A stretch of 64,000 bases of DNA from Hoplostethus atlanticus (Eukaryota > Chordata > Actinopteri > Trachichthyiformes > Trachichthyidae), in the NCBI GenBank assembly GCA_034670405.1, contig JAXDDX010000295.1, forward strand, positions 186,001 through 250,000, given 5' to 3'. Numbering within the stretch: the stretch's first letter is position 1; each line of letters opens with the position of its first letter. Shown in pieces: positions 23,941-37,000 of the stretch. The notes beneath the pieces are model-generated. The model searched no databases, was not told where the DNA came from, and saw only the letters and a program-made list of their open reading frames with translations. A program made the translations under genes and the position numbers.

Positions 23941-25690
23941 GGTCCCATATTATGGAAAACGGTTTATTCCTGGCGCTTATACATGTTCCACAGGAAATTA
24001 CTTCCCTAAGCAGCTGAGAAAATTTGAAATCTGGAAGTCAACCTGTTTTTCTGTATTTTCCTTTTTCCCAAAACGGTGCCAAAGATAGGAGAAAAACAGC
24101 CCGTTTCAGAAAATGGTTCCTTTGGACGTCATAAGGTGCAAATCCAGACCCTCTCAGAGCATGCCCACGCCCAGTTGAACAACCAATCCCATTTACGTCG
24201 TCGCAAAATGCAGCTCACGGCAGTGCCGCAAGCCGTTGTTTATGGTGCATTCCATTGTACTCGGAAATCGATAATTCAGAGTCGGTATTCCTAACTTCCA
24301 ATCTAAATCGTGCATCTGCTCGGGAAAACATAATCGCCCGCAGCAAACTCATGTTTGTATGGTAAGTCTCAGAATGTTACAAGCATCTAAACTCAACATC
24401 AACTACTACAGCGCCATTAGTGAAGAGAATCGGCGCATATCACATTCGGACGCCGTTTTTTCCGAGTACACAGGAATGCAGCATTACTTTGCGACGACTG
24501 AAGCTAAAACAACATATCAGGAGATATATCAACTCTCCAGTTATTATTTTGTAGGATGCAGGCAGCAACATAGATCCCTGCACAGTCTCCCAACACGCGA
24601 AAATGCCAGGACAGAGTGGATTAATTTTATTTTTAACGGCAACGGCTACAGTTTTTTTCTGTGTGATGATCAGTCCTCAGACTGCTTGAGCAACTGCAGG
24701 ATTAGCATCTAAATTGAAGCTTAAAGATGGAGCAATTCATAAGGTACGTGACCCATCTGCAAAATTGGAATCTCTAAGTGTCACCATGTTTTGATTTAAT
24801 TTACCAAATTAGTCTGGTTAGTATATTCACTGCTGGTTAGCTAACGAGCTAGCGGGGCTAGCCACGGGCTTGTTGGGCGTGGAAGAAGTAAGAAAACTAA
24901 AGCTGGAGTCATTAAAAGTAAAGTAAAGTAAAAGTAAAGTTATTGGTTGGAGTCAGGACTCATCTTAAAGTTATTTGTTGGGACCAGTGTCTGTTTTATA
25001 AGTCTGTCGAACGTGTCAGGCTTGGTAAACTTTAGCCACCAGTAGTACAATCGTGTTTGGTTGTTTGGCTGCGCTGTTTGGATGCAAATAGATTGCATCC
25101 AATAATATATTGGTTAACTGGCTCAACAAAATTGTCAATCCTAGCTTGTCTGCAAGTTGTATTCAATAAGCTTATGGACATGAGCCATAAATAGACCGGC
25201 TACAGCAGAGAGTGTCGCTCACACATCCACATACACAAACACAAGGCACGAAAGTACAATATTACACAGAATTGTTATCATTGAGAAACTAAGTGGAACC
25301 GCCTCAGCTGCCTCTTCCCATTCTGGGTCAGACTCCGGCTCAAACATGTACTCAGTGTCTCAGTGTTGGTTCTGGAGCGGCCACCATGGTTAGCATGAGC
25401 GCTCTGCTCTCCGCCTCCGCCAGGCGATCGCGTGTAGGTTGTATGTAATGAGCACTGCTCTGATTGGCCGCCTCACGCCTCACTCACGGCGTGAGGCGGC
25501 CAATTACATACAACCTACACGCCCTCAAAACAGCCTGTTCTTTACAATGGAGAAAATGAGAGACTGAAACACACACCACAGAAGCTGGTTTTAGGATTTT
25601 TTTTAATATAGACTTCACAAACGTCTTGTAAAGACCCCCAGGAACAGTTTAAATAGCCCAAAATGAGTACAATACCCCCCCTTTAAGCTA
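23938..25690 (+). mobile_element. TTAA-flanked insertion (Kolobok/piggyBac-like) splitting copy A
   Basis: Copy B reads straight through from its equivalent of 23940 to its equivalent of 25690, so these about 1.75 kb are an insertion. The ends TTAAAAGGTCCCATATTATG and CCCCCCCTTTAA are weakly inverted and bounded by TTAA. A frame at 24359-24712 includes HSLPTRENARTEWINFIFNG, which resembles a THAP-type DNA-binding segment; Kolobok transposons use TTAA targets and can carry THAP domains. The class assignment is an inference. A 93-bp hairpin lies near the right end. Confidence 0.6.
25430..25522. repeat. Large imperfect palindrome (hairpin)
   Basis: Outer arms 25430-25449 and 25503-25522 are exact reverse complements (20 bp). 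Inner arms 25464-25479 and 25488-25503 are also exact (16 bp), with an 8-nt loop and a 14-nt bulge on the left side only. Confidence 0.95.
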
Positions 25691-26235
25691 AAGAGACAAA
25701 TTCTTTCTTCTTCTTGTGAACTTAATTATTGTACATTGCACAAATGGCACAGCAAATACGATCACATTTCACCAGCTGTTTTAAACATCATTTGTTCGAC
25801 TCTCATTCACCTCTCATTTATAGTTATTCTATATTAATCTCCTAACAGAACATCTGTTATCTAACCTTTAAAATTTTGAACTTTGAAACTTACTTGGTAA
25901 CGTACTTGTACTCGTAGCCCTGTTTGCTCCGTTTCATTTAGCTCTGCGATTCACAATGAATGTGGCATCTTAGCATCTCTATGCCAATTTCTCCACATTG
26001 TACAATTTCAGTTTACTTCTCACTTTGAGGCTTGCAACATCATGTTAAGAAACCAATGCTGTGTTAGGCCTTCTCTGTTTAGGGTCAGAGTCCCCAACCA
26101 CTACCTGTTCGAGGAAAAATAGAGATCCTAAACTGGTGGTCAAATGCCATTCCTCTTTCTACACAGTTTTCATTTGCAAACTGTTGAAGTGTTTACTCAT
26201 TACTTCATAGAGGTAGAAGTAATATGTGTTATTTA
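25690..26235 (+). repeat. Segmental duplication, copy A (right half)
   Basis: Continues copy A after the insertion and matches 27521-28130, sharing TTCTTGTGAAC, AATTATTGTACA, CATTTGTTCGACT, and AGGAAAAATAGAGATCC near the right end. Confidence 0.85.
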
Positions 26236-26689
26236 TCTAATAGCTCTTGCTAGCCTATAGATAAACTATTCAAACATTATCAAATGTTTGGCTCATTTAC
26301 CCAACCTTACAGTCAGTGTATGGTAGTCATGGGTGATACCAAAATTTTGTATTCGATACCGATATTTTATGTAACACTTTTACCAATACTGAGAATTTCT
26401 TAAATGAGAATATGATTTTTTTTTAAATGGTAATGATAGTAATTGCTTTTTAAAGGATTATTATTAATTGGTAAGGGTCAGTCTATATTTGTATTTAGGC
26501 TTTACAGTAGTCTATTACTGCATTAACAAAGGGCTGTACGTTTCATATCAGTGATAAATGGCTTGGTCAAACAACTTGACTAAAACGTCTTAAACATTAG
26601 TCTGAATAACGGGGCTACCTGGATATGTTTTGCCTCTATGAAAACTCTCCTGCACCGTCTCCTGTCTGACCCTGGGTGGTAGGAAAACA

Positions 26690-26840
26690 CTAAACAAAAG
26701 TGATATTCATGGGAGGATACCAAGGAAGAAACCACTGCTTGCCACAAAAAAACATTGTTGCCTGTCTCAAGTTATGCCAAAGACCATCTGGCTGTTCCAC
26801 AAAGCTACTGGAACAATGTTCTGTGGACAGATGAGACAAC
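26690..26840 (+). mobile_element. Tc1-like transposase fragment
   Basis: ATTCATGGGAGGATACCAAG followed by GAAGAAACCACTGCTTGCCA, then TTCTGTGGACAGATGAGAC, match the middle of a Tc1 transposase gene. The fragment abuts copy B of the segmental duplication. Confidence 0.7.
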
Positions 26841-26845
26841 AATTT

Positions 26846-28150
26846 GTGATAGGCCACATGTATAAGGCCCTAGGCCATGCCCACACATGCCTATCATAAC
26901 CAAACTTTAGATTATGACTAATACTTGGGTCTAAAGCATGTGCACCAAATTTTGGAAAATTCTGTGAATAAAATGATAAAATAGACACTTTTTGTATATG
27001 GGCAAATTTTAAAATACCAACTGATTGGACAAATAGTCAATGAGTTTGTTTTTGAGTTCCTTAGCTGTATATCAGATCAGGCCTGATTATATTGTGTTAC
27101 TGAAACTATTAACCATTTGGCTATGTACCAAATTTGGTGTTGAAAAGTCAAAAGTTGAAGCCTTAAAAAATCTTTGGAAAAAGATTTAGCAAAACATCTA
27201 ATATTGCAGACTCGGGTGGTCCTTCAGGCAGATTTGTAGAGCAACAACAGGTGGACATGTGTACCAGGTCTTTTGAGAATCGGATTTATGGTGTAGGAGA
27301 TATGGCCTTTCAAAATTTTAAATTTGGATCTTTAATCATAGTGCCACCATCTGGCTGACTGGGGTCATATTTGTTTGGGAACACCAATATCTATCATTCT
27401 GCCAAGTTTCATGTCTCTATCATGTACCATCTCATATCAATTTGAAAAGAAAAAGAGGAAGAAAAAAACAGCACAAAAAAATAGGCTTGAACCTTTAACA
27501 GGCAGTTAACTTGATTTAAAATAAATAGACAAAGTTCTTGTGAACTGAATTATTGTACACTCGACAAATACACTGCAAATACCATCACAGTTCAGCAGCT
27601 GGGTTGTTTTAAACGATCTCTTACATCATTTGTTCGACTGTCATTCATCTCATTCATAATTATTCCATATTAATCGTATAACAGAAAATCTGACATTACA
27701 TATAATCTTCAAAATTCTGAAAATGGCTTCCAATATACGCAACAACTATAGGTTTGGGATGATGACTGCACCTTACAAACTTGGTCACATACTTGCAGCA
27801 CTGTTTACTGCATTTCATTATGCTCTGCAATTCAGAGATGCATGTCAGCATCTCTACGCAGATTCCTCCACATGTTGTACAATCTAAGTTTACTTCCCCT
27901 TTTTGGGAAAATTTATTTTGCAACTGCATGTTAAGAAACCAATCCAACAGACATATGATGACAAAAGGAAGCTGTGTTACACCTCCCCGTATAGGGCCAA
28001 CTACATGTTCAAGGAAAAATAGAGATCCCAAATTGATTGATTCACCACCATCATCATCATCATCATTTCACATCCCCTAGTGAAAATGATTAAACGCCAT
28101 TCCTCTCTTTGCACAGTTAAATGTTGTCATAGATGCACATCCCACAATAT
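26846..28150 (+). repeat. Segmental duplication, copy B (uninterrupted)
   Basis: The complete form of the duplicated unit, about 1.3 kb, tandem with copy A and without the TTAA insertion. A minus-strand open frame of 111 codons at 27696-28031 is rich in Cys and Met, but its equivalent in copy A has stops, so I do not call it a gene. Confidence 0.8.
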
Positions 28151-30985
28151 GCTCTGATGTATTTACAATGTAAACCTAGACTAATTCAAACATGTGTCAT
28201 GCTGAGACAGTCATTCAACTGTTTGTAGGGCACTCTATTTGAACAAGGTATAACCTAACCTAGCGATACGTTCTCGTATGGAGAACTCTATTCAATAGTA
28301 TGGCAATTGAATGATGCCTTTGCTTATCGCCAAAGTTGCAAAACTGGTCGAAGATCATTTAAGAGTAAGAATTTACTGGTACTCGGCATAGATCAAATCC
28401 ACCAAGCCTAATTTTAAACTAAATCTATAGAATTTATAGAATGTGTTCACCCTGGTTGCTGCCGGTGTATAGGAGCTGCTGCCTAGGAGCTGCTTGGTGT
28501 ATAGGATATATGCCGAATTGAATCGTGCATGCTAACTTAATGTTTCGGGGCTTAAGTCATGTTCTACAAAGTCTGGATGGTGGGCCGTTAAGCAAGAAAA
28601 CATTTAACTGACAGATTTTTGGTGAAGTTTGGCATGACAATCTGTCCGCACAGTTATTAAACCTGGGTATAGTTTAACCCGTAAACTTAAAAAAAAAAAC
28701 GTTTCCCCAACAGTTCTAGAGAAATGAATGCGACAGAGACGGGATATGTTGTAGTACATAAGTACTTGTTTTATAGTCGCAGTGCTGTTTAGGAATAGCC
28801 TCGTAACGTGGACAACGCAGTGCGAACTCGTGATTAAACACACTCCTTGCCTACAAAGCATTTTTTTCTCAGACTATCTGGTTTTAGATTATAAACACCA
28901 GCAACCAGCAACTATAAAACAGTCAGAAGAGAAGATTCTTCAGCTCATTTGTGTCCATGGGATTAACTAACAGATGTAGCGGCTCACCTTTTATTTCTCC
29001 TCTTTTGCCTTTAGGCTCCTTGATAACACACCACTCTTCCCAGGGATTTTTTTAAAGCTAGTTTACTTCAACCCGAAAAACTCCGCCTCTTCTGCCTGCA
29101 AACGTAGCCCCGATGCGTTCAGGACTCTCTTCTGTGGAGAGAACGTCCCGCTAATTTCCGTTTTAAAAATCGGACAAGATAATGCTGCTTTGTTCATCGG
29201 CAAACGCACCTTGTAGAACATGACGTAAGACGGTTAATGAATGATTAGCCTCCGTGTTTCAATTCGGCATGCACCCAATTCAATAAACAATAAACAAATT
29301 TAACTTTTCCACTACTCTTCCACCAGGATACACCGTAGCGGGCGGAACCGAGCAGAGCAACCAGTTCTTGATGTAGTGATTTTATTGGAATAAGTGCTAC
29401 TGAGTGTGATTGTGCGCATGTCGAATTGAAGAGCTGACTCCTACAATTTCAGTAAAGTTCTTGAGGCATCATTGTTGAAGTACGTTTGCCAATGAGCAAG
29501 GCAACAGTAAACTTGTAGGTTTTTCCAATGGAGTTTGGCATGAAAAGAGAACGGAATGTATAGGTGCTACACCTTAATCAGCATTTAGTTTATCACACAA
29601 TGCCTGGTCCTTTCTGTAAAAGAAGAAGAGATAATTTTTATGACATTTTGTTAAGTTTATTTGACAAAATTAAAATACATGGATCAAATTCCATGAAATT
29701 CCATGTCAATGTTCTATCAACCACAGCAAAATGATGACAAGGAAAGAAAAAAGAGGCACTGTACATACAGGCCTATTACAAAACACAACAACAACAACAC
29801 CTATTAGATTACATCAATGCACATAGCAGGACATCTAATTTATTTATACTGTTGCTGCACAAAGATGTGTTTCAAGTGAGCTTGTCTTTCATTCTCCCGG
29901 TCTATATGCTCCTGTCCACTCATGCTGGTCATGTCTGTCTGTGTGAGTGAGAGTGTGTGAATGAGCCTGTCTGTGTGTGTTTCCTATCTGTTTCCAGGCT
30001 GTGGCTGGTCAGTGTTGACATCCTCATGATCCTCCACTCTTATGGTGATGCTGACTGAGCTGCTTTTGACGTCCCACACCAGATCTAGAGGTTTAACCCA
30101 AGTGTCCTTATTGTGTTTTTCTGTATACTTTATGTTCCATTTTGCTTGCCCAACCTTGGCACTTATTGCACACCTGACAGTCCTAGTAGTGGACAGGTGA
30201 AGATGCTGCCTGCCCGTTGTGTTCCAGTATATGCATGTGGATGTGCTTGCCCCAGGGCCCCCAGGTGAGTTACTCTGGCCATGGTCTCAGGCAGTGGAAG
30301 GAACAAGCAGGTGGTTATGGATGAGAAGAAAGCACAATAACTGGGAAGTACGCTAAGGTAAATGCAACTTTGTTGTATTTTGTTGACCACCCCAATCAAA
30401 ACCAGCACAAAAAACAGCCCAATACCAGAACTCAAAATAAGTTGATGGCAAACCTTTTAAAATCCAACAGCATTACTACTATTGTGAAATGTATTGCAAA
30501 ATCGCAAATTTGTAGAATAATATTATAAAATCGTGCCCATGTCCATCAAATAGACATTAAAAATACATAGGCCTATTTCAAGTTATTATTATTACAAGTT
30601 ATTATTTATTATTATTATTATTATTTATTTTGAGTAGTTTATGTTGTATGATATATTATCATAAATAAAATATAGCTCTGTGAAAATACAGTTGAATTCA
30701 CTCAATGCATTCTGGCATTCTGCTAACACTGAAGCCTGATATACCTATGGCCTAACTAAGTGTAATCACTGGTGCCATCCTATGATGACATAAATTACAC
30801 AACACATTGAAGATATTGTTTTGTGTTACTAGATACAAGCACAACCCACTGGCAGATGTATTATATCTATCGTAGTCCCTTTTCCATCATCACACATACC
30901 AGTTATTTCCAGTTCTTTCTCATCTATTATTTGTTATTTCTTCAGAAACCACGGCGTCAATGATCATACCATGTTCAAAGTTGCT
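28151..30985. other. Intergenic stretch, no gene recognised
   Basis: I see no exon with family resemblance. It contains (AAC)n at about 29785-29800, a (TTA)n tract at about 30585-30630 and scattered AT-rich sequence. CpG-containing DNA at 29040-29350 could be a promoter, possibly for an upstream exon of hvcn1, but nothing in the sequence proves it. Confidence 0.4.
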
Positions 30986-30999
30986 TAAATCACGCATTC

Positions 31000-31160
31000 T
31001 TAGGCCGAATCCCAATTCTCATTTTCACCCCTACGGCTTCGGCTTGGCCCTTCGCCTTGGCCCTCGGAACAGAGTCACAAGGGGTAGGGGTAGAAATCTC
31101 TCCCTAAGAATTGGGACAACCCTTCAAGACCCTGATACGTCATCGATGACGTTTACTACA
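31000..31160. repeat. Imperfect inverted repeat with a CRE-like palindrome (MITE-like)
   Basis: CCCAATTCT ... ACCCCTA on the left pairs with AGGGGT ... AGAATTGGG on the right (about 31013-31116), suggesting a decayed MITE. Just after, ACGTCATCGATGACGT (31137-31152) is a perfect 16-bp palindrome containing two TGACG half sites. Confidence 0.5.
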
Positions 31161-31731
31161 GACGGGACGAGTTTGTTAACGGAGATTACTATGGCAATAA
31201 TGGTATTATCACAGTGACATTTGCCGTTCATCTGATGGAGATAGAAAAGCATGGACGCTCGCGATTCGTTCACAATTTATACGTTTCACGCTACTAATCG
31301 ATCAAACAAGTCATCAAATAAAAAAGACCACTGCTTCATTACCAGACCACTTCATGACAGAATAGCGTTAGCGGTGCTCTGTAGGCTAGCAAGCCGTGCT
31401 CCTAACGTTACCCTGCCAGTCTGCACTGATATTAGAGGAGCCGTAACAAGTGCAGCAACTTAGTTATACTTCGGCGAACTTTAGTTATATTTCGGCGTCA
31501 TATGCCATCAAAGGGGGGAAATGCGACATGGAAATATGTCAAAATGCGGGACTGTCATGCACAAATCAGCCTAAAAACAATGTTGTAACTAGCGAGGTAG
31601 ACATCGGCATACTAGCGATTTTTTGTTATGCTTGTTATAAAGAAAATGTCTATAATACATTGAAACGACATTAAACTAAGATAATACCACGGTTAGAATA
31701 TTTTTAAAATCTTTATTTGATCTCCATTCAG

Positions 31732-34700
31732 GAATGCCAGAAACTTTGACAGAGTTACACAATACAATTCGCCAAGCATTTGGAGTTGAAAGAGACTTTC
31801 GTATTCAGTTCAGGGATCCTGACTTCAATAATGAATTCATGAACGTTACATCAGTACAAGACCTACAGGACAAAAGTACAGTCAAGTTGGTGTACGTGTT
31901 AAATAATGTGGGTGTGAGTCCATCTTCTTCAATGCAGAATGCTCTCAGCACTTCCTGGTCATCTGGAGCACGAGTAAGCAGCCCAACATCTCCCAGTGTG
32001 TCCTCATTGTCCTCAACAGACTCGGATAACACCATCATTCTGTCACATTCAGACACCGAACTGAGAGCATGTGCATGGCCACGTGAATTCCTTATTCCTC
32101 GCTTTCCATACGATGTTGAAGTGCAGCTTCAACATGGAAATGAGAGCTTCAGAGAAACAGGCACTCCACTGAAGGTTACTCCAGGGCTGAAGTCTGACAT
32201 CTTGGAGAAGCTAGCCGAGGACATCTTCCAGTATACGGCATATCCACAAAATTACCAAATAGATGAGGTAGCAGGGGCACTCATCAGAAAATGTCCCTGT
32301 TTGAAAGAACCATCTGCCACTGGTTACTAATGGCTGGATGATTAGCCTAAAATATAAAATGGCTAATTACAGGACAAAAATGAGAAACATTGGCTGTCCA
32401 GAAGTGACTGTAAATTCTTTGAAAAACAAATCTAGTGATGACTGCCTCCCAGCCAAAAATGTAAAGAAACCTAAAAAGGCTGAAGTCAACTATTGTCCTT
32501 CAAACCCTGCTGGCGAAACAGATGAAGAGACTTGTGAGAAAATGTGAGACTTGAACTGTTGAATGATGTCAGACAAAGAAACAGTGCACCGTGTGTGAGA
32601 GAGAAGATGTCAAAAACATTCTCCTACAGACGAAAAGAGGTGGTGCAGGGAAATCCAACTGCCGGAGAATTTAAAGCCAGGTGGCCTGCACTTTTCCATA
32701 TTGATCAGGTAAGCACATACTTGCTTTTTTCGCAGTGTGGCTCTTCTCATACAATCTTGGTGTGTAACTACTGAAACCTAAATAGTGATAAGGTGACAAT
32801 GAATTTGAAATAATTTTGGCCACTTGAGGGCCGAAAAAGTTGATATGGTGAATGCGTTACTAGCCGTTTAAGTATTTAATGTACCCTTCTAGCTGATACA
32901 GAGCAGCATTAGCATTCATTTAGAGTGGTGTTTGTTGTCCACCTGATGAATGTAAGTCCAATATTCACTCTCCTTTTAGCTCTTTTTTTGGTCTCTACCA
33001 ACTTCTGAGAAAATATCTGGCTCTTTAGGCACTCGATGTTCTGCTTTTGTCAGCTTGTCTGATGAAAACTCCTGCTGCTGGAATTGGAGTTTTCACATTC
33101 CATCTAGACATTTGACCCATTGTAAACTTTAAATAACCATACAGCCTACAGGTCTAGTTTTGATTTCTTGCCATTACCTTAGATTAATAGAAATACTTTG
33201 GCTAGAATACACAGTACACCAATACACATGCTATCAAAGACGGTCTTGGTTAATGAAGAGGTAAAAATTAGAATATATCCTTTATTGATACAGTAGCTAC
33301 AAAATATTACATCAATGGCTGAACACTGCTCTTTGTTTGTCTGTTGTTTTTATTTTGTGTATAACAGATAAATGCTGAATTCCAGCGCATAACAACAGTC
33401 CCACTTGAAACAACCTTCATGGCTCAGTTGGACAGCCATTTACCCCAGCTGACATCTGTTTTCCAGAAGAAGGGAGGTGTTTCTGGCCAGAAACTAGCCA
33501 AACATTGTGCGATCTTGCAAGAGGTAAATATGTGTTTACCCTTGTACTGTCATATTGTAATTGTCATATACACAACTTTATGAAATGTACCTGTCTAGTA
33601 CCATATAGAGACCCATTTCTACCTCAATAACAGCCTGGGTTATTTGCAAGGTGCAAGATAGATTTCTAAGGAAATTGGATGATGTCTTAATGAGGCAATA
33701 GTGGCATACAGGTTAGAGAAGCAGGCTTGTGACTGGAAAGGTGCCAATTCAATCCCCAGGTGGGGAAAGAGCAGCACCTGCCTTGAGCAAGGCACTTAAT
33801 CCTCAGTGGCCAGCTGATCAGACTGTGGTTATACTAGCACTAGGTTGTACTAGGTTGTTCCAGGTGTGAACTGTGAAGAAGAGAGCATTGCTCAGTGAAA
33901 CTTCCCTGGATAAGTAGAAGTTGAAATAGTGCTATCCCCCTACACAAAATTAATCACAATTTACTAACATTCTGTATTTAAAGAGGGCAGTCAATTTACC
34001 GTATGTGTAATGAAGTCATTGTATACATTTTTTTTAGGTTACCACAGGTTGGAAATATTCTATAATTTCTTGACATTTTTTTGTAATTATGATGTATTTA
34101 GGAATATTTTAATCATTTTAATTCTTTTACACAGGCTACAACTGATGTCAACCTTAAAAGGGCAGCAGTCCTCAAGGCACTTTGCATCTATTTTGGTGAG
34201 GATGATGGACATCTCATTCGGGAGTATATGGTAAGTCATTGTAATTACATTTGCCAGTCACATGCACTGTCTTTTATTTTAGAAAATATTTTAAGATTCT
34301 ACTGTCACTCGCCCACTAGTGATTACAAGGTAGAGAAAATGGCTTTCACAAATGGGATTTAGAGGGACACTCGCCAAGAACGAAAACAAACCCAAACAAA
34401 TAACTTAAAACTTAAATCTGTCACATCACTACTGTGCTAATGTACAGTATGAAAGGATCATTCTTTTTTATTATGTTTTAGCCCATTGATGACAAATGCA
34501 ATAACATTACTGCTGATCAATTTCAGAAAATGTATTTTTACCTTATAAGGAGCCATAAGGTTGAGAACATTCATGGCTTTGTCAAGCTTTGTGGTGAGGA
34601 AATGAAATCCAGAAGAGTAAAACAACATGGTTGTTGGCTTTGTATGGTGATTCTCATTAATAGGCTAAAACATTTAAAACCATCAATTTGGTTCTTTAAA

Positions 34701-35359
34701 CGATAAGGCTGGCTTTATTCATTATTTTTTTTGTTGTCCAATGAAAAGACCAAAACCAATAATCTGTTAGTCCATCTCTCAATCCTTTCTGACTTCTGGC
34801 ACTCAGCCCCAAACTCATTGATTCTTACTGAAGACGTAAATCTTTAAAAAACACATCACAAATATATAGTTTAATTCAGGAAAATATACAATATGACCAG
34901 ACTTATCTTTAGTGATTAATAGGTATGTGAGCAAAATTAACTTTTTTTTTTCATATAGTAAAGTATATGTCATTTAAAATGAAATATATTGCATAAATAC
35001 ATGTTTTGTTTTTTCCCCTATTTTCTTCAAATACACAGGACATCAAAGGAGATGACATCCTGAGAGACCTGCAGAAATCCACCATGGGCATATATGTCAT
35101 CAACAAGGAGTGTGAAGAAACTGGACATTATGATGACATTGGAATTTATGTTGAAGGAGTAATCATTCTGGACAACATTGGATCTGTAGCCCAAGCTTGT
35201 GCAATGATGCTGGGAGTCATCTATCAACTGAACATGGCTTACCCCAAAGAGCTGAGATACTACTATGAATTCATTCAGAAAGTGCTCCTGCAAATGAATG
35301 GTGGAAGGCTTTCCCCCAAAGTTCTTGGACTAAAGAACAAAATCAGTGCTGGACTGTAA
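31732..35359 (+). pseudogene. PB1-domain, SAMD3-like multicopy fish gene, broken
   Basis: Four exon-like blocks with good splice sites: 31732-32708, 33368-33523, 34135-34230, 35039-35359. The first begins mid-PB1 domain (GMPETLTELHNTIRQAFGV ... FRIQFRDPDF), so an upstream exon with the domain's first strand is needed and I cannot find it. Frame is lost near 32330 (GY then NGWMISLKYKM in another frame) and again near 32543. Later parts (ARWPALFHIDQINAEFQRI, LDSHLPQLTSVFQKK, ALCIYFGEDDGHLI, VILDNIGSVAQACAMMLGVI) match the SAMD3-like proteins found in many copies in fish, function unknown. Downstream splice sites and reading frame are intact, so decay is recent, or the two shifts are assembly errors. 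Confidence 0.75.
33690..33905 (+). mobile_element. tRNA-derived SINE in the pseudogene's second intron
   Basis: GGTTAGAGAAGCAGGCTTGT and the B-box-like CAATTCAATCCCCAGG are followed by CCTTGAGCAAGGCACTTAAT, the layout of a fish tRNA-derived SINE. Confidence 0.65.
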
Positions 35360-35594
35360 TATTTCTTCAGCTGCTCCTGGGAACCCTGTTAATCTGCATT
35401 GTTCTGGTTTGGGGGTGATGGAGAACATTTACTATGTGGAATATTCACTTGATAGGAATATTGCATTCCTGGACATAGGTGCTTGTTTGAAAATGAGTAT
35501 TGTATTCACTCAATGAAAGTGTTTGCAGCATCAGGTCCTCAGTGTTTGCTGTCTTCCAGTTATTGTGTTTTATATTAGTAACGGTACTCCATTA

Positions 35595-35658
35595 TTTTTA
35601 TATATATATATATATATATTTATTTTTTTTTTTTTTTATTTTTTTTATTTTTTTTTAC
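35595..35658 (+). repeat. (TA)n and poly-T low-complexity tract
   Basis: A run of TA units changes into T-rich sequence in the 3' region of the pseudogene. Confidence 0.9.
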
Positions 35659-35929
35659 TGGATGGTACTGGTACATTTTGTTACATGTCAAGCAACTCAA
35701 GGAGGTGTTACCACTGAGCTTTTTTCAGTGAGTATTTTGTGTTAATATTTGCTTAGTAGAATCTGAGCATCAGATTTTATTTTTCTCTAATTGATGTTTT
35801 TTATTTTAAGGAAGCTTTTGTATAAATAAGCTAAGGTTTACTAATAAGTGGCATAATAAAGTAAGTAAACAGTTCAATTGATCTGAATGTACAAATAAAA
35901 AAGGTTTAAAGGTTACATAATTCATTTTA

Positions 35930-36150
35930 GTATAATGAACATGGGTTTAGTTGGAATTTCTTAGGAAATTAGAGTATGGTCTACTCATAATAGTTGAGCG
36001 AAAGTTACAAATATAATTAATCTGAAATTACTAAAAAAGAATAAGTACACTCAACTTAAAAAATATATCTAGATTAGATGAATTTATTTTGTGCAACCAC
36101 TTACCTAAATAAAATTAAGTAAATTCAACATATCATTTTTTTCAGTGTAG
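35930..36150 (-). mobile_element. Possible MITE (CACTGAAAAAA end)
   Basis: The right end reads TTTTTTCAGTGTAG; together with AAGTACACTCAACTTAAAAA and TTTTGTGCAACCACTTAC this recalls a common fish non-autonomous element. The left end is not clear. Confidence 0.4.
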
Positions 36151-36469
36151 AAATTATGTCTATATCTCGTGTCTTATATCTTAATCACTATGTCCCAACC
36201 TTTCTGAGTAATATGATTGTGTTGTACCCATCTCTAGTGCTAGTATGAGGTGATCCTAACTGTTGCATTACTGTGAGCCCATACTGACCGCCGACCCCAT
36301 GAGAGATTCAAGAAACCTTCCGTACATATTGTTTAGTCTAGGTTGTAAATAACCTTGTAGATGTTTTAGAAACTACCCCCCCTCTACCATGGCTCAAACA
36401 ATGCAACAGCTGTATTGTTTTTGATCATTTTAAATACTCATGAATTTTCATTTACTTTTCATACTCCAG

Positions 36470-36760
36470 ATACAGTTATAGCCACGATTAGTGGCACCCT
36501 TGCATTTTATGCAGATAATGTACAACATATTCTGAAATAATTTGAAATTGAAACAACTTTTGGCCGTCACACATTCATAAATAAATTTTTCAATTTCCAA
36601 AAAAACAACACAAAAAAAACCTTACAATTGAAAAAAGGAAATTTTTGGGATATTAATTCCAAAATCTCAATCTTGCTTTTATATCCGAGCAGCAAAAATA
36701 TATATTTTTTAAAACAATGCAGTGTTACACAGGCTACTGTCTTCTTTTTGTCCACTCATT
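36470..36760 (+). mobile_element. Tc1-like terminal fragment
   Basis: CAGTTATAGCCACGATTAGT then GGCACCCTTGCATTTTATGC and AACATATTCTGAAATAATTT match the terminus of the element at 51991-53231 read on the minus strand. Only the end of the element is present. Confidence 0.75.
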
Positions 36761-36969
36761 TTGTCTGGCTGGTGTGTTGTTGAGGTGCTTTCCTACTAGA
36801 TTGCAGGTGTGCCCTATCACATGGATTACAGCCTCACTTAATGACTGATTCATCTTTCGTTGCGTTTGATGTCTGGCACACAAACTAAAGCAACGGCATG
36901 CACATAACATGCACACAGTCTTGCACATGCATGCCCTTAATCAAGCACCAGGGTGTGTGCGCACACTGA

Positions 36970-37000
36970 CACGCGCACGCACACGCACACACACACACAC
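36970..37000 (+). repeat. (CA)n-rich microsatellite
   Basis: Alternating CACACG and CA units. Confidence 0.9.

Noticed and set aside
24359-24712. Host THAP-domain gene
   Set aside because: The frame lies entirely in the TTAA-flanked insertion and lacks clear splice partners; it is better explained as a transposase remnant.
27696-28031. 111-codon minus-strand frame rich in Cys and Met
   Set aside because: The paralogous block at 25.7-26.2 kb has stops at equivalent places and no family is recognised, so it is most likely chance.
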